Assembly (NCBI GenBank): GCA_910585635.1
Contig: CAJUFE010000016.1
Span: forward strand, 26,144-82,076
Length of the DNA stretch: 55,933 nucleotides
Source: an uncultured Lachnospiraceae bacterium
Lineage (GTDB): Bacteria > Bacillota > Clostridia > Lachnospirales > Lachnospiraceae
Direction of reading: 5' to 3'
This document shows, one piece after another, positions 24,430 through 37,357 of the stretch; position 1 is the first letter of the stretch, and the number at the start of each line of letters is the position of its first letter. Under the pieces are notes generated by a model. It was not told where the DNA came from. It did no database searches and saw only the letters and a program-made list of their open reading frames with translations. The position numbers and the translations under genes were made by a program.

Positions 24430-25314
24430 ATGGCAGTGGGTTTTATCGGATTAGGGATCATGGGAGGGCCGATGGCGGAGAATCTGTTGGAGAAGGGACA
24501 TAGCCTGTTGGTGTACGACGTAGATCCGGAAGCGGTGGAACGGGCGGTGAGGGCCGGCGCTAAGGCCTCCTGCCTGAAGGAGATCGGTGAGCAGTGCCGG
24601 ATCGTGTTCACCATCCTCCCCAAGGGAGATGTGGTGAAGGAGGTCCTGTTCGGTAAGGACGGCGTGGCCCAGGGACTGGCAGAGGGGAGCATCGTCTGCG
24701 ATATGAGCTCCGTCACACCGGTGGAATCCCGGTATTGTCATGAAAGGCTGAAGGTGCAGGGGGCAGGGTTCGTAGATGCGCCGGTCTCCGGAGGAGAACC
24801 GGGCGCCAGGATGGGGACCCTGGCCTTTATGGCAGGAGGGGAGGAGGAGGATCTTGAGCGGCTCCGCCCTTACCTGGAGGTCATGGGTTCTTCCGTCCTT
24901 TTGGTGGGCGGCAGCGGCAGCGGGAGTGTGGCCAAGCTGGCGAACCAGATCATCGTGAACAATACGATCGCTGTGGTCTCGGAGGCCTTCGTCTTTGCCG
25001 TGAAGGCGGGGGCTGACCCTCTAAAGGTCTATCAGGCGATCCGGGGCGGCCTGGCAGGGAGCGCGGTGCTGGAGGCGAAGCTGCCCATGATCTTGGAGCG
25101 GGAGTTTGCCCCAGGAGGGAAGATCTCCATCAACCACAAGGATATCCGGAATGTGCTGGATACGGCCCATGCGCTGGATGTCCCCGTACCGTATTCGGCT
25201 CAGCTCTTTGAGATCTTGCAGTGTCTGAAGGTCTATGGACATATGGATGAGGACCACGGAGGGATCGTACAGTATTTTGAAGGCCTGGCCGATGTGACCG
25301 TAGAAAAAACGTGA
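24430..25314 (+). CDS. 3-hydroxyisobutyrate-dehydrogenase-family oxidoreductase (LtnD/GarR-like)
   Basis: 294 aa beta-hydroxyacid dehydrogenase. The NAD(P) fold starts GFIGLGIMGGPMAENL; the substrate loop DAPVSGGEPGA and the catalytic Lys in GSVAKLANQIIVNN are present. Relatives oxidise L-threonate (LtnD) or reduce tartronate semialdehyde (GarR). Because the next gene encodes a DUF1537 kinase, the threonate-type reaction, oxidising a C4 acid to its 2-oxo form, is the better guess. AAGGAG lies 9 nt before ATG. Its final codons and stop are duplicated four times in a 17-bp repeat. Confidence 0.88.
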   Translation: MAVGFIGLGIMGGPMAENLLEKGHSLLVYDVDPEAVERAVRAGAKASCLKEIGEQCRIVFTILPKGDVVKEVLFGKDGVAQGLAEGSIVCDMSSVTPVESRYCHERLKVQGAGFVDAPVSGGEPGARMGTLAFMAGGEEEDLERLRPYLEVMGSSVLLVGGSGSGSVAKLANQIIVNNTIAVVSEAFVFAVKAGADPLKVYQAIRGGLAGSAVLEAKLPMILEREFAPGGKISINHKDIRNVLDTAHALDVPVPYSAQLFEILQCLKVYGHMDEDHGGIVQYFEGLADVTVEKT

Positions 25315-25362
25315 CCGCAGAAAAGTTGTGATCGCAGAAAAAACGTGACCGCAGAAAAGGGA
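25295..25362 (+). repeat. 17-bp tandem repeat spanning a stop codon, 4 copies
   Basis: Four copies of a GTGACCGCAGAAAA-type unit. The first copy encodes the end of the dehydrogenase and the second supplies its TGA, so the gene tail has been multiplied into the 88-bp gap before the kinase gene. Confidence 0.85.
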
Positions 25363-25402
25363 CGGCGGTCCCACAGGCAGAGGAGAGGAGGCAAAAAGGC
25401 AG

Positions 25403-26851
25403 ATGGATATGGAGGGACAAAGGCTTAGCGCAAAGGTCCTGGACCGGTATGCTAGGCCGGATGAGGCCAGACTGGATGCCATGCTGAAGGAGGAGCTGGA
25501 TAAAGCCCGGATCAAGATCGTGGTGCTGGATGACGATCCCACCGGGGTGCAGACCGTACACGATGTGTCTGTGTATACAGAGCTGTCAAGAGAGAGCATC
25601 CGTCAGGGATTTTTAGAAGATAAACGGTTGTTTTACATATTGACCAACTCCAGGAGCTTTACGACAGGGCAGACCATCGCTGTACACGAAAAGCTGGCCC
25701 GGGATATCGCTAAGGTGGCGGCAGAGGAACAGATCCCCTATATGGTCATGAGCCGGAGCGATTCCACCTTAAGAGGCCATTATCCGGCAGAGACAGAGAC
25801 CTTAAGGCGGGGCATGAAAGCCTGCGGTGGCCCGTCAGCGGACGGGGAGATCATCTGCCCCTTCTTTAAGGAGGGCGGGCGATACACCCTGGAGGATGTG
25901 CATTATGTCCGGTATGGGGATGAACTGGTCCCGGCGGCGGATACAGAGTTTGCCAGAGATGCCACATTCGGCTATCATTTTTCCCGCATCCCCTATTATG
26001 TGGAGGAAAAGACAAAAGGGCGATACCGGGCGGAGGAGGTGACCAGCATCTCCTTAGAGAGGCTGCGCAGCATGGATGTGGACGGGATCGTCCGGCAGCT
26101 GACGGCGGTCCGGGATTTTAACAAGGTGGTGGTGAACGCGGCGGACTACTGTGACTTGAAGGTGTTCGCCATCGCCCTGTACCGCGCGGTAGCGGCGGGA
26201 AAGCATTTTATCTTCCGCACGGCGGCGTCGCTGGTGAAGGTGATGGGCGGCATCCCGGACCGGCCGCTGCTCACCAGGGATGAGCTGATCCTGGAGGAAA
26301 GCCCCTTTGGGGGGATCGTGGTGGTAGGCTCCCACACACAGAAGACCACGGCCCAGCTGGAGGAGCTGCTGACCCTCAAGACGGTGGAGGGGATCAGCTT
26401 CCACTCGGATCTGGTGCTGGAGGGCGAGGAGACATTTTATGCAGAGGTAGATCGGGTGGTAAGAGAAAGTGAACGGATCATGAGGACCGGGAGGACGGCC
26501 GTCTGTTTTACCAGCCGAAAGCTCCTGACACGAAAGGAGGACAGCAAGGAGGAGGCGCTGCTGCGCTCGGTCAGGATATCCGACGGCGTCCAGGCGCTGG
26601 TGGGCAGGCTAAAATTAAGGCCCAGCTTCGTGGTCGCCAAGGGAGGGATCACCTCCAGCGATGTGGGCACCAAGGCCCTAAAGGTCAAACGGGCTGATGT
26701 GATAGGGCAGATCCGGCCAGGCATCCCGGTGTGGCGGACAGGAGGCGAGAGCCGGTCCCCCAAGATCCCCTATGTGATCTTCCCGGGAAATGTGGGAGAA
26801 AAGGGAACACTTAAAGAAGTGGTCCAGATCCTGACAGGTCAGGACTGCTGA
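25403..26851 (+). CDS. Four-carbon acid sugar kinase family protein (DUF1537, OtnK/DtnK-like)
   Basis: 482 aa. The N-terminal substrate domain shows VVLDDDPTGVQTVHDV and SRSDSTLRGHYPAE; the C-terminal nucleotide domain shows VVAKGGITSSDVGTKAL and YVIFPGNVGEKGTL. The family phosphorylates C4 sugar acids (2- or 3-oxo-tetronate, threonate, erythronate). It is somewhat longer than typical members, with an N-terminal extension of about 35 residues. AGGAGG stands about 12 nt before ATG 25403. The usual downstream partner (OtnC aldolase or PdxA2 dehydrogenase) is not in this cluster. Confidence 0.9.
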   Translation: MDMEGQRLSAKVLDRYARPDEARLDAMLKEELDKARIKIVVLDDDPTGVQTVHDVSVYTELSRESIRQGFLEDKRLFYILTNSRSFTTGQTIAVHEKLARDIAKVAAEEQIPYMVMSRSDSTLRGHYPAETETLRRGMKACGGPSADGEIICPFFKEGGRYTLEDVHYVRYGDELVPAADTEFARDATFGYHFSRIPYYVEEKTKGRYRAEEVTSISLERLRSMDVDGIVRQLTAVRDFNKVVVNAADYCDLKVFAIALYRAVAAGKHFIFRTAASLVKVMGGIPDRPLLTRDELILEESPFGGIVVVGSHTQKTTAQLEELLTLKTVEGISFHSDLVLEGEETFYAEVDRVVRESERIMRTGRTAVCFTSRKLLTRKEDSKEEALLRSVRISDGVQALVGRLKLRPSFVVAKGGITSSDVGTKALKVKRADVIGQIRPGIPVWRTGGESRSPKIPYVIFPGNVGEKGTLKEVVQILTGQDC

Positions 26852-26870
26852 ACAAAAGAAAGGAGATGCT

Positions 26871-28835
26871 ATGTTTAAGAAGATGGACCATATCCGGTTG
26901 CTGGCGGCCGCGCTGATCCTGGTGTTGATCAGCTGCGTGGGGGCCAGCTTCCTCCAGACAGATGGCGGTAAGGTGACGATCACCGATGCCAGGATCCCCA
27001 TGCCTAACGGGGAGATGCTGCGGACCCTGATCTATCGTCCGGCCAGCGCCACAAAGGATAACCCGGCCCCCTGCGTGATCACCAGCCACGGCTATCATGC
27101 TACGCTGGAGACACAGGATATCACAGCTGTGGAGCTGGCCCGCCGTGGGTTCGTGGTGTTCAACATGGATACCTACAGCGCAGGGGATTCTTCCGGGACT
27201 GTGGAGGAATATGGCTATAACCGCTCCTACTATGGGCTGGGCATGCTCCAGCTGGTAGAGTATGTTTATGAGAACATCGATTACATCGACCGGGACCGGA
27301 TCGGGATCACAGGCCATTCCACCGGCGGCCGGAACGTGGCCTTTACGCTGGATGCCTATGGGCGGAATGAGCACGGCAAGGTCTATGTGGGGCAGCCGGA
27401 GGATGGCAGCAGCTACTCCACGAAGGTCAAGTCGGCCCTGATCCTGGCCTTCTTCCCGGATCATTACCTGCTAAATAATATCCCCTCAGGTGTCAATGTG
27501 GGCATCAACTTTGCCCGCTATGACGAAGGCGCGCCGGTGCAGGTCAGCAAGGTGGACGGCTACCAATGGGCGGATCTGACGGTCTCCCCGGAGGCGAAAT
27601 TCTTTATCAACACCACGACGCCAGATGCCTTTAAGCTGGATGCGGATATCCAGGTCAATGAAAGCACCGGCAAAGAGGATATCACCCTGTCCGGATATGA
27701 CAATGAGGAAAAGGTGGAGATCGGGCATTACTATGGCAGTATCGAGGAGGGGACCATGCGGGTGGTCTATAATCCTGTGATCTCCCATCAGCTCCAGTTC
27801 TTCTCAAAGACCAATGCGGCGATCACCAGCCAGTTTTTCATGGATACCTTAGGCGCTCCCACACCCATCCCGGCTGCCGACCAGACCTGGTTCTTAAAGG
27901 AATGCCTAAATGGCCTGGGCGTCCTGGGCTTCTTCCTGTTTTTGGTACCCTTCGCCGGCCTATTGCTGGAGACCCCCTTCTTTGCCTCCATCATCCAGCC
28001 TCTCCAGGAGACGCCCCAGGCGGTGGCAGGAAAGAAAAATAAGCTCCTGTCCCTGGGCAGCAAGGTGCTCCTGGCCGTGATCCCGGGGATCACCGTGATG
28101 CCGGTCTTTACAGGCCTGGTCTACGGAAAGATCTTCACCAACGCGGCCGCCAATAATTCCACCGACTTCTTCCCCCAGCCGGGACCTAACGCGATCGTGA
28201 TCTGGGCCCTTCTGAACGGTCTGATCGCATTAGCGATCTTTGGAGGCGTATACTATCTGGATGGAAAGAAATGCGGCGATCAGATCAAGTACTGGGGAGT
28301 AAAGGCCTCCTGGCCGGTGATCGGGAAATGTGCGCTGCTGGCAGGGATCTGCATGTGCGCCGCCTACGAGCTGGTGCTGCTGGCAGACCGGTTCTTTAAG
28401 ACGGACTTTCGTTTCTGGAGCTTCGCGATCCGGGCCGCCGACGGGAACATCCTCCGGCTGTGGATCCGCTACCTGCCCTTCATGCTGGTGTTCTGGCTGG
28501 CGGTCTCGCTCCTGGTGAACGCCGGGGCGGTAGAAGGCGAGAAGGAATGGGAGCATACGCTGGTCTGCATCCTCATCAACATCGCCGGGCTGGCAGGGCT
28601 GGTGGCGATCCAGTTCATCGTCCTGTTCTCCACCGGACAGGCCATGTGGCACGCGAACCGTTCCTGGGTCAATATCTGCCTGATCATCCCCTTTATCCCC
28701 ATGATGATCTTCGGGACGATCATCTTAAGGCGGATGTATAAAAAGACCGGGACGATCTACCTGGGCGCCTTTACCATGGCTTTTGTGGCCACCCTGCTCA
28801 CCGTGGCCAATGCCAATACGATCATGCGGATCTGA
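26871..28835 (+). CDS. Alpha/beta-hydrolase fused to a polytopic membrane domain
   Basis: 654 aa. An N-terminal membrane anchor (residues about 8-27) is followed by an extracytoplasmic alpha/beta-hydrolase domain (about 30-340): oxyanion region SHGYHATLETQD, nucleophile elbow GHSTGG near residue 146-151, and VVFNMDTYSAGDS. After about residue 350 come eight or so membrane segments. The catalytic domain probably faces outward and opens esters or lactones (inference). The membrane half matches nothing I recognise; it could transport the product or anchor a complex. The gene lies between the kinase and a metal hydrolase in an apparent operon, with AAAGGAG before ATG. The last 17 bases, with the stop, are duplicated 28 bp downstream. 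Confidence 0.75.
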   Translation: MFKKMDHIRLLAAALILVLISCVGASFLQTDGGKVTITDARIPMPNGEMLRTLIYRPASATKDNPAPCVITSHGYHATLETQDITAVELARRGFVVFNMDTYSAGDSSGTVEEYGYNRSYYGLGMLQLVEYVYENIDYIDRDRIGITGHSTGGRNVAFTLDAYGRNEHGKVYVGQPEDGSSYSTKVKSALILAFFPDHYLLNNIPSGVNVGINFARYDEGAPVQVSKVDGYQWADLTVSPEAKFFINTTTPDAFKLDADIQVNESTGKEDITLSGYDNEEKVEIGHYYGSIEEGTMRVVYNPVISHQLQFFSKTNAAITSQFFMDTLGAPTPIPAADQTWFLKECLNGLGVLGFFLFLVPFAGLLLETPFFASIIQPLQETPQAVAGKKNKLLSLGSKVLLAVIPGITVMPVFTGLVYGKIFTNAAANNSTDFFPQPGPNAIVIWALLNGLIALAIFGGVYYLDGKKCGDQIKYWGVKASWPVIGKCALLAGICMCAAYELVLLADRFFKTDFRFWSFAIRAADGNILRLWIRYLPFMLVFWLAVSLLVNAGAVEGEKEWEHTLVCILINIAGLAGLVAIQFIVLFSTGQAMWHANRSWVNICLIIPFIPMMIFGTIILRRMYKKTGTIYLGAFTMAFVATLLTVANANTIMRI

Positions 28836-28880
28836 TCTGGAGGGATCGATCATGCGGATCTGACCTAGAGGAGTTGATCA
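28819..28880 (+). repeat. 28-bp tandem repeat spanning a stop codon
   Basis: CGATCATGCGGATCTGA occurs at 28819 (ending in the gene's stop) and again at 28847, followed by a decayed third copy near 28875 (TTGATCATG). Confidence 0.75.
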
Positions 28881-28904
28881 TGTTGAAAAGATCGGAGGGA
28901 CGAT

Positions 28905-29579
28905 ATGTATAAGCGGATATCTTACACACTGACCACCAGGGACAGGGCCTTCCCCGGAGCGCCCACCATGCACATCCAGCCATTTGAATCCATGGAAAAA
29001 GGGGACCTTTTGAACACCTATCAGGTCACCCTGTTCAACCACTTCGGCACCCATATGGACGGGCCCAACCATTTTAACGGAAATGGACGGCAGCTTTACG
29101 AGATGGAGCTGTCCCGGTTCATCTTTGAACGGCCTCTGCTGATCGATATCCCTAAGGGAGAGGGGGAAAAGGTCCTGGCCGAGGACCTGCTCCCCTATGG
29201 CGAGAAGATCAAAGAGGCGGATCTTCTGCTGATCAGGAGCGGCTTTGGCGGGATGCGGCAGACCGACAGCAAGGTCTATTCGGAGAGAGGCCCGGCGGTC
29301 TCCTCCCAGGCGGCCCGGTACTTAGTGGATCATTTCCCGGCGTTAAAAGCGATCGGGATGGACTGGATCTCCCTGGCCACGCCCCTGGATATGGAAGATG
29401 GGATCAGGGCCCACCAGATCCTCCTGGGGGCTGAGGGCGATGGACCGATCCTGATCATCGAGGATCTGGATCTGCGGGGGCTGGAGGATGAGCGGCTGGA
29501 GAGGGTGTACGCGCTGCCCCTTTTTGTGGAGGGGATCGACAGCGCGCCGGTGACGGTGGTCGCGAAGATCATGGGATGA
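28905..29579 (+). CDS. Cyclase-family metal-dependent hydrolase
   Basis: 224 aa of the kynurenine-formamidase/cyclase family (PF04199 type). The metal-binding signature HFGTHMDGPNHF is intact, and ALKAIGMDWISLATPLD and the later HQILLGA fit the fold. Relatives hydrolyse arylformamides, lactams or lactone-like bonds. In this cluster it may open a ring or amide before oxidation and phosphorylation by the upstream enzymes (inference). GGAGGGACGAT precedes ATG 28905. Confidence 0.88.
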   Translation: MYKRISYTLTTRDRAFPGAPTMHIQPFESMEKGDLLNTYQVTLFNHFGTHMDGPNHFNGNGRQLYEMELSRFIFERPLLIDIPKGEGEKVLAEDLLPYGEKIKEADLLLIRSGFGGMRQTDSKVYSERGPAVSSQAARYLVDHFPALKAIGMDWISLATPLDMEDGIRAHQILLGAEGDGPILIIEDLDLRGLEDERLERVYALPLFVEGIDSAPVTVVAKIMG

Positions 29580-29608
29580 CCGACCATGCACCGGCATTTA
29601 TCCGGCGA

Positions 29609-29637
29609 TTGACGCCTTGTCCCCCCTGTGGTATAAT
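29609..29637 (+). promoter_or_regulatory. Sigma-A promoter of the GntR gene
   Basis: TTGACG (29609-29614), 17-bp spacer, TATAAT (29632-29637), 64 bp before the ATG. The regulator can be transcribed separately from the catabolic genes. Confidence 0.85.
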
Positions 29638-29700
29638 ATCCCAGAAAGCATCGCCAATGAAAAGAAGGCCCAGAGCGATACCATACGATAGGAGCACGAG

Positions 29701-30360
29701 ATGCGCGAGAGAGAATTTAAGCCACTGCAGAAGCTGGCATATGACCATATCAAGAAGCTGATCACGGAGAATGTGCTGGAGTATGGACGTATCTATTCCG
29801 AATCGAAGATCGCGCTGGAGATCAACATCTCCAGGACACCGGTGCGGGACGCGGTCCACCGCTTGTATCAGGAGGGCTATATCGAGATCGTGCCGAACAA
29901 AGGGTTCATGCTGCATCGGATCGATGAGAAGGATGTCTATGAGATCAACGAGGTCCGCACCGCGATCGAAGGGTATTGTGCCAGGCGGCTGGCGAAGGAG
30001 CGAGGAGAGCCGGGCGCCGCGGAGGCGATCCGGAAGATGGAGGAGGTCCTGGAAAAACAGAGGGAGATCTTCCGGTCCAGCGGCCTGGTGGACGGATTTG
30101 TGGAATATGATAACCTGTTCCACTGGTATCTGGTCTCCTATACGGGGAATGAAGCCTTTATCGATCTGATCGAGCGGTATACCTATAAGATCAAGGAGCT
30201 GTCCCGGGCCTCCCTGGCCCATGCCGACCGTATGGAGGCCACGATCAGGGAGCACACAGCCATATTGGAGGCGATCCGGCAGGGCGATGTAAAAGGAGCG
30301 GATGAGGCGGTGATCATCCATATGGATACGCCGCTGGAGATCAAGCTGAAGGAGCTGTGA
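29701..30360 (+). CDS. GntR-family (FCD) transcriptional regulator
   Basis: 219 aa. The N-terminal winged helix (ESKIALEINISRTPVRDAVHRLYQEGYIEIVPNKGFML) is characteristic of GntR proteins; the helical C-terminal FCD domain (VRTAIEGYCARRLA, then MEEVLEKQ, DNLFHWYLV, EHTAILEAIRQGD) binds an acid effector, often through a metal. It probably senses the sugar acid or an intermediate and controls the palindrome-bearing promoter at 24366. Confidence 0.92.
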   Translation: MREREFKPLQKLAYDHIKKLITENVLEYGRIYSESKIALEINISRTPVRDAVHRLYQEGYIEIVPNKGFMLHRIDEKDVYEINEVRTAIEGYCARRLAKERGEPGAAEAIRKMEEVLEKQREIFRSSGLVDGFVEYDNLFHWYLVSYTGNEAFIDLIERYTYKIKELSRASLAHADRMEATIREHTAILEAIRQGDVKGADEAVIIHMDTPLEIKLKEL

Positions 30361-30382
30361 GGGGATCTTACAAAAAAAGGTA

Positions 30383-30411
30383 TTGACATAGACGGATCTA
30401 TGCAATATACG
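30383..30411 (+). promoter_or_regulatory. Promoter with inverted repeat
   Basis: TTGACA (30383-30388), 17-bp spacer, TATACG (30406-30411). An inverted repeat CATAGA-CGGA-TCTATG (30387-30402) covers the spacer. Its halves resemble, but are spaced differently from, the palindrome at 24374. Confidence 0.65.
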
Positions 30412-30417
30412 AAAAGT

Positions 30418-30499
30418 GATATAAAGATCGGTGTTCCTCCACCGAAGCCGTTGGAGCGAGGAGCGATAAAGTAAAAGCAGGGTCCGCCCTGCTTTTTTT
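30418..30499 (+). ncRNA. Candidate small RNA of about 80 nt
   Basis: Starts just after the promoter at 30383 and ends in a strong terminator. The 5' part has a hairpin CGGTG/CACCG around TTCCTC. A GGAGCGAGGAGCG stretch resembles a ribosome binding site but no ORF follows before the terminator. A longer leader or read-through from the GntR gene cannot be excluded. Confidence 0.45.
30476..30499 (+). terminator. Rho-independent terminator
   Basis: AGCAGGG, loop TCCG, CCCTGCT, then a run of T. Confidence 0.9.
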
Positions 30500-30729
30500 G
30501 CTGCCATAAACTGTGCGGTCCTTAATAAAATAAAGTGATAAAAGGAAGAACGGGCCTTTTTTACGCAGACTGCTTTAGAAAATCAGAAATTTAAGCCGAT
30601 ACACAAAAAATGGCGCTAAGATGGATGAAAAATAAGAAAAACAGTGTGGGGGATATCTATATTTATCTGAATATTAAATTGAAATAACCATATAGACAAA
30701 TAATCTGACAACTTAATAAATAAAAGCTA

Positions 30730-30759
30730 TTTACAAGTGTAAGGAAGATAGTGTATCAT
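30730..30759 (+). promoter_or_regulatory. Candidate gltB promoter
   Basis: TTTACA (30730-30735), 18-bp spacer, TATCAT (30754-30759). It would give a 150-nt leader containing the 29-bp repeats. Confidence 0.5.
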
Positions 30760-30771
30760 CTTGAGCAAGCA

Positions 30772-30858
30772 GCAATATGGATGAGCAGCATGAGCAAAGG
30801 GCAACATGGATGAGCAGCATGAGCAAGCGGCAGCATAGACGAGCAGCATGAGCAGACA
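30772..30858 (+). repeat. 29-bp tandem repeat in the gltB leader, 3 copies
   Basis: Three units containing GAGCAGCATGAGCA, with first bases near 30772, 30801 and 30830; further decayed CAGCATGAG copies run to about 30896. Confidence 0.75.
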
Positions 30859-30913
30859 GCGGCAAGGGTAAACAGCCGTACAGACAGCAGCATGAGAACA
30901 AGGAGGATGCGCT

Positions 30914-35461
<4,548 letters not shown>

Positions 35462-35478
35462 GAAGGAGGGAGAGCGCG

Positions 35479-36966
35479 ATGGGAAAAGCAACAGGATTTT
35501 TAGAGTATGAGCGGGAGGACAGCAAGGCTATAGACCCGAAGATCCGCATCAAGGGCTATGAGGAGTTCCACCTGCCCCTCCACGAAAAGGAGAGGAGGAG
35601 GCAGGGAGCCCGGTGCATGGACTGCGGCGTGCCCTTCTGCCAGTCCGGCATGATGCTTAAGGGGATGACCTCCGGCTGTCCCTTGAACAATCTGATCCCG
35701 GAGTGGAACGACCTGATCTACACCGGGAACTGGGAGCAGGCCTTCAACCGTTTAAAGAAGACCAACAGCTTTCCGGAATTTACCTCCCGGGTATGCCCGG
35801 CTCCCTGTGAGGCGGCCTGTACCTGCGGCCTTAACGGTGACCCGGTGACGGTCAAGGAAAATGAGTATGCGGTGATCGAGAAGGCTTACGCTTCGGGAAA
35901 AGCGGCGGCCAGGCCCCCGAAGCTGCGCACCGGCAAGAAGGTGGCGGTGATCGGCTCCGGTCCGGCGGGCCTTGCGGCGGCAGACCAGCTGAACAAGAGA
36001 GGCCATTCCGTCACCGTGTTCGAGCGCAGCGACCGGCCCGGCGGCCTCCTGATGTACGGCATCCCCAACATGAAGCTGGAGAAATGGGTGATCGACCGGA
36101 AGCTGGAGGTGATGAAGGAGGAGGGCGTCCGTTTCGTGACGGAGGCCGATGTGGGCAGGAGCTACAAGGCCCATAAGCTCTTAAAGGAATACGACCGGGT
36201 GATCTTAGCCTGCGGCGCCTCAAACCCCAGGGATCTGGAGGTCCCCGGGCGGGATGCCTTAGGGATCTACTTTGCGGTGGATTTCCTGAAGGCCACCACC
36301 AAGAGCCTCTTAGACTCCCAGCTGGAGGACGGCAGCTACATCTCGGCAAAGGATAAGCATGTGGTGGTGATCGGAGGCGGCGATACGGGCAATGACTGTG
36401 TGGGCACCTCGATCCGCCACGGCTGTGCCTCCGTCACCCAGCTGGAGATGATGCCAAAGCTCCCGGATGTACGGAGCGAGGATAATGCCTGGCCGGAGTG
36501 GCCCAGGGTCTGTAAGACCGACTACGGCCAGGAGGAGGCTATCGCCGTCTTCGGCCACGATCCCAGGGTGTACCAGACCACGGTGAAGGAATTTGTCAAG
36601 GACGGGGAAGGGAAGCTGTGTAAGGTGATCACCGTCCGTCTGGCCCCGGAGAAGGATGCGGAGACCGGCCGGACCTTGATGCGGCCCGTGGAGGGCAGTG
36701 AGAAGGAGCTCCCCGCGGACCTGGTATTGATCGCCGCAGGGTTCTTAGGCAGCCAGCCTTACGTGGCCGACGCCTTCGGCGTGGAGCTGGATGGCCGGAG
36801 CAATGTAGCCACCGAGGGCGGCAGCCATCAGACCAATGTGGAACGGGTCTTCGCGGCCGGGGACATGCGCCGGGGCCAGTCCCTGGTGGTGTGGGCCATC
36901 CGGGAAGGCCGGGAGGTGGCGAAGGAAGTGGACCTTAGCTTGATGGGGTATACGAACCTGGCGTGA
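35479..36966 (+). CDS. gltD: Glutamate synthase, small subunit
   Basis: 495 aa. N-terminal cysteines for iron-sulfur clusters (CMDCGVPFCQSG, CPAPCEAACTCG), the FAD loop GSGPAGLAAADQL, the NAD(P)H loop GGGDTGNDC and the C-terminal VFAAGDMRRGQSLVVWAI are all present. It feeds electrons from NAD(P)H to GltB. GGAAGGAGGGAG precedes ATG. A terminator follows 70 bp after the stop. Confidence 0.97.
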   Translation: MGKATGFLEYEREDSKAIDPKIRIKGYEEFHLPLHEKERRRQGARCMDCGVPFCQSGMMLKGMTSGCPLNNLIPEWNDLIYTGNWEQAFNRLKKTNSFPEFTSRVCPAPCEAACTCGLNGDPVTVKENEYAVIEKAYASGKAAARPPKLRTGKKVAVIGSGPAGLAAADQLNKRGHSVTVFERSDRPGGLLMYGIPNMKLEKWVIDRKLEVMKEEGVRFVTEADVGRSYKAHKLLKEYDRVILACGASNPRDLEVPGRDALGIYFAVDFLKATTKSLLDSQLEDGSYISAKDKHVVVIGGGDTGNDCVGTSIRHGCASVTQLEMMPKLPDVRSEDNAWPEWPRVCKTDYGQEEAIAVFGHDPRVYQTTVKEFVKDGEGKLCKVITVRLAPEKDAETGRTLMRPVEGSEKELPADLVLIAAGFLGSQPYVADAFGVELDGRSNVATEGGSHQTNVERVFAAGDMRRGQSLVVWAIREGREVAKEVDLSLMGYTNLA

Positions 36967-37035
36967 GCGTTTGGACGGAGTGACCGCTGCTGCGAAGGCT
37001 CCGCGCGGGGCGCATAGCGTTTTTAGCAGAAAAGA

Positions 37036-37075
37036 CAGGGAGAGTGCTTTATAGAGAGAGCCTCTCCCTGTTTTT
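37036..37075 (+). terminator. Rho-independent terminator of gltBD
   Basis: CAGGGAGAG ... CTCTCCCTG stem followed by TTTTT. Confidence 0.92.
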
Positions 37076-37172
37076 GTGATCGTAAGGGTCCCTCCCAGTG
37101 CTCCGTTATCGGATGATCCCCTTGATGATCGGTATGGACTCTCGCAGGCCAACTCTCTGCATCTCTCCCCAA

Positions 37173-37199
37173 AATGTAATAAATTTCATGAAATGTAAT
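37173..37199. promoter_or_regulatory. Palindromic operator candidate for the PTS operon
   Basis: Perfect palindrome ATTTCATGAAAT (37183-37194) flanked by two direct copies of AATGTAAT (37173-37180 and 37192-37199), about 45 bp upstream of the -35 box. A TGAAAnnTTTCA-like pattern would suit an RpiR/MurR-type regulator, one of which is encoded at 42231 (inference). Confidence 0.55.
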
Positions 37200-37242
37200 T
37201 TATGTATAGATCCAGATAAGATGACAGAAGATCTTTGTGCTA

Positions 37243-37270
37243 TTTACATAAAGGTCGCAGATGCTATAAT
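37243..37270 (+). promoter_or_regulatory. Promoter of the PTS operon
   Basis: TTTACA (37243-37248), 16-bp spacer, TATAAT (37265-37270), preceded by TGC, so also an extended -10. Confidence 0.8.
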
Positions 37271-37357
37271 GGAGTCACCAAGGATCGTGATGCGCGCATG
37301 ATGAAAATGGAAAAGCCTATAGAGATATGGCGAAGAAAATCTAGGAGGAAATAGAGA

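Larger units (their letters stand above)
30361..30913. other. 553-bp AT-rich intergenic region before gltB
   Basis: Holds a short promoter-to-terminator unit (30383-30499), then AT-rich DNA (30520-30770) with no supported ORF, a candidate gltB promoter (30730-30759) and a 29-bp repeat (30772-30858). The base composition is clearly lower in G+C than the neighbouring genes. Confidence 0.65.
36967..37357. other. 391-bp intergenic region before the PTS gene
   Basis: Contains the gltBD terminator, an AT-rich operator-like stretch (37173-37199) and the EIIBC promoter. No additional ORF with a ribosome binding site was seen. Confidence 0.65.
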
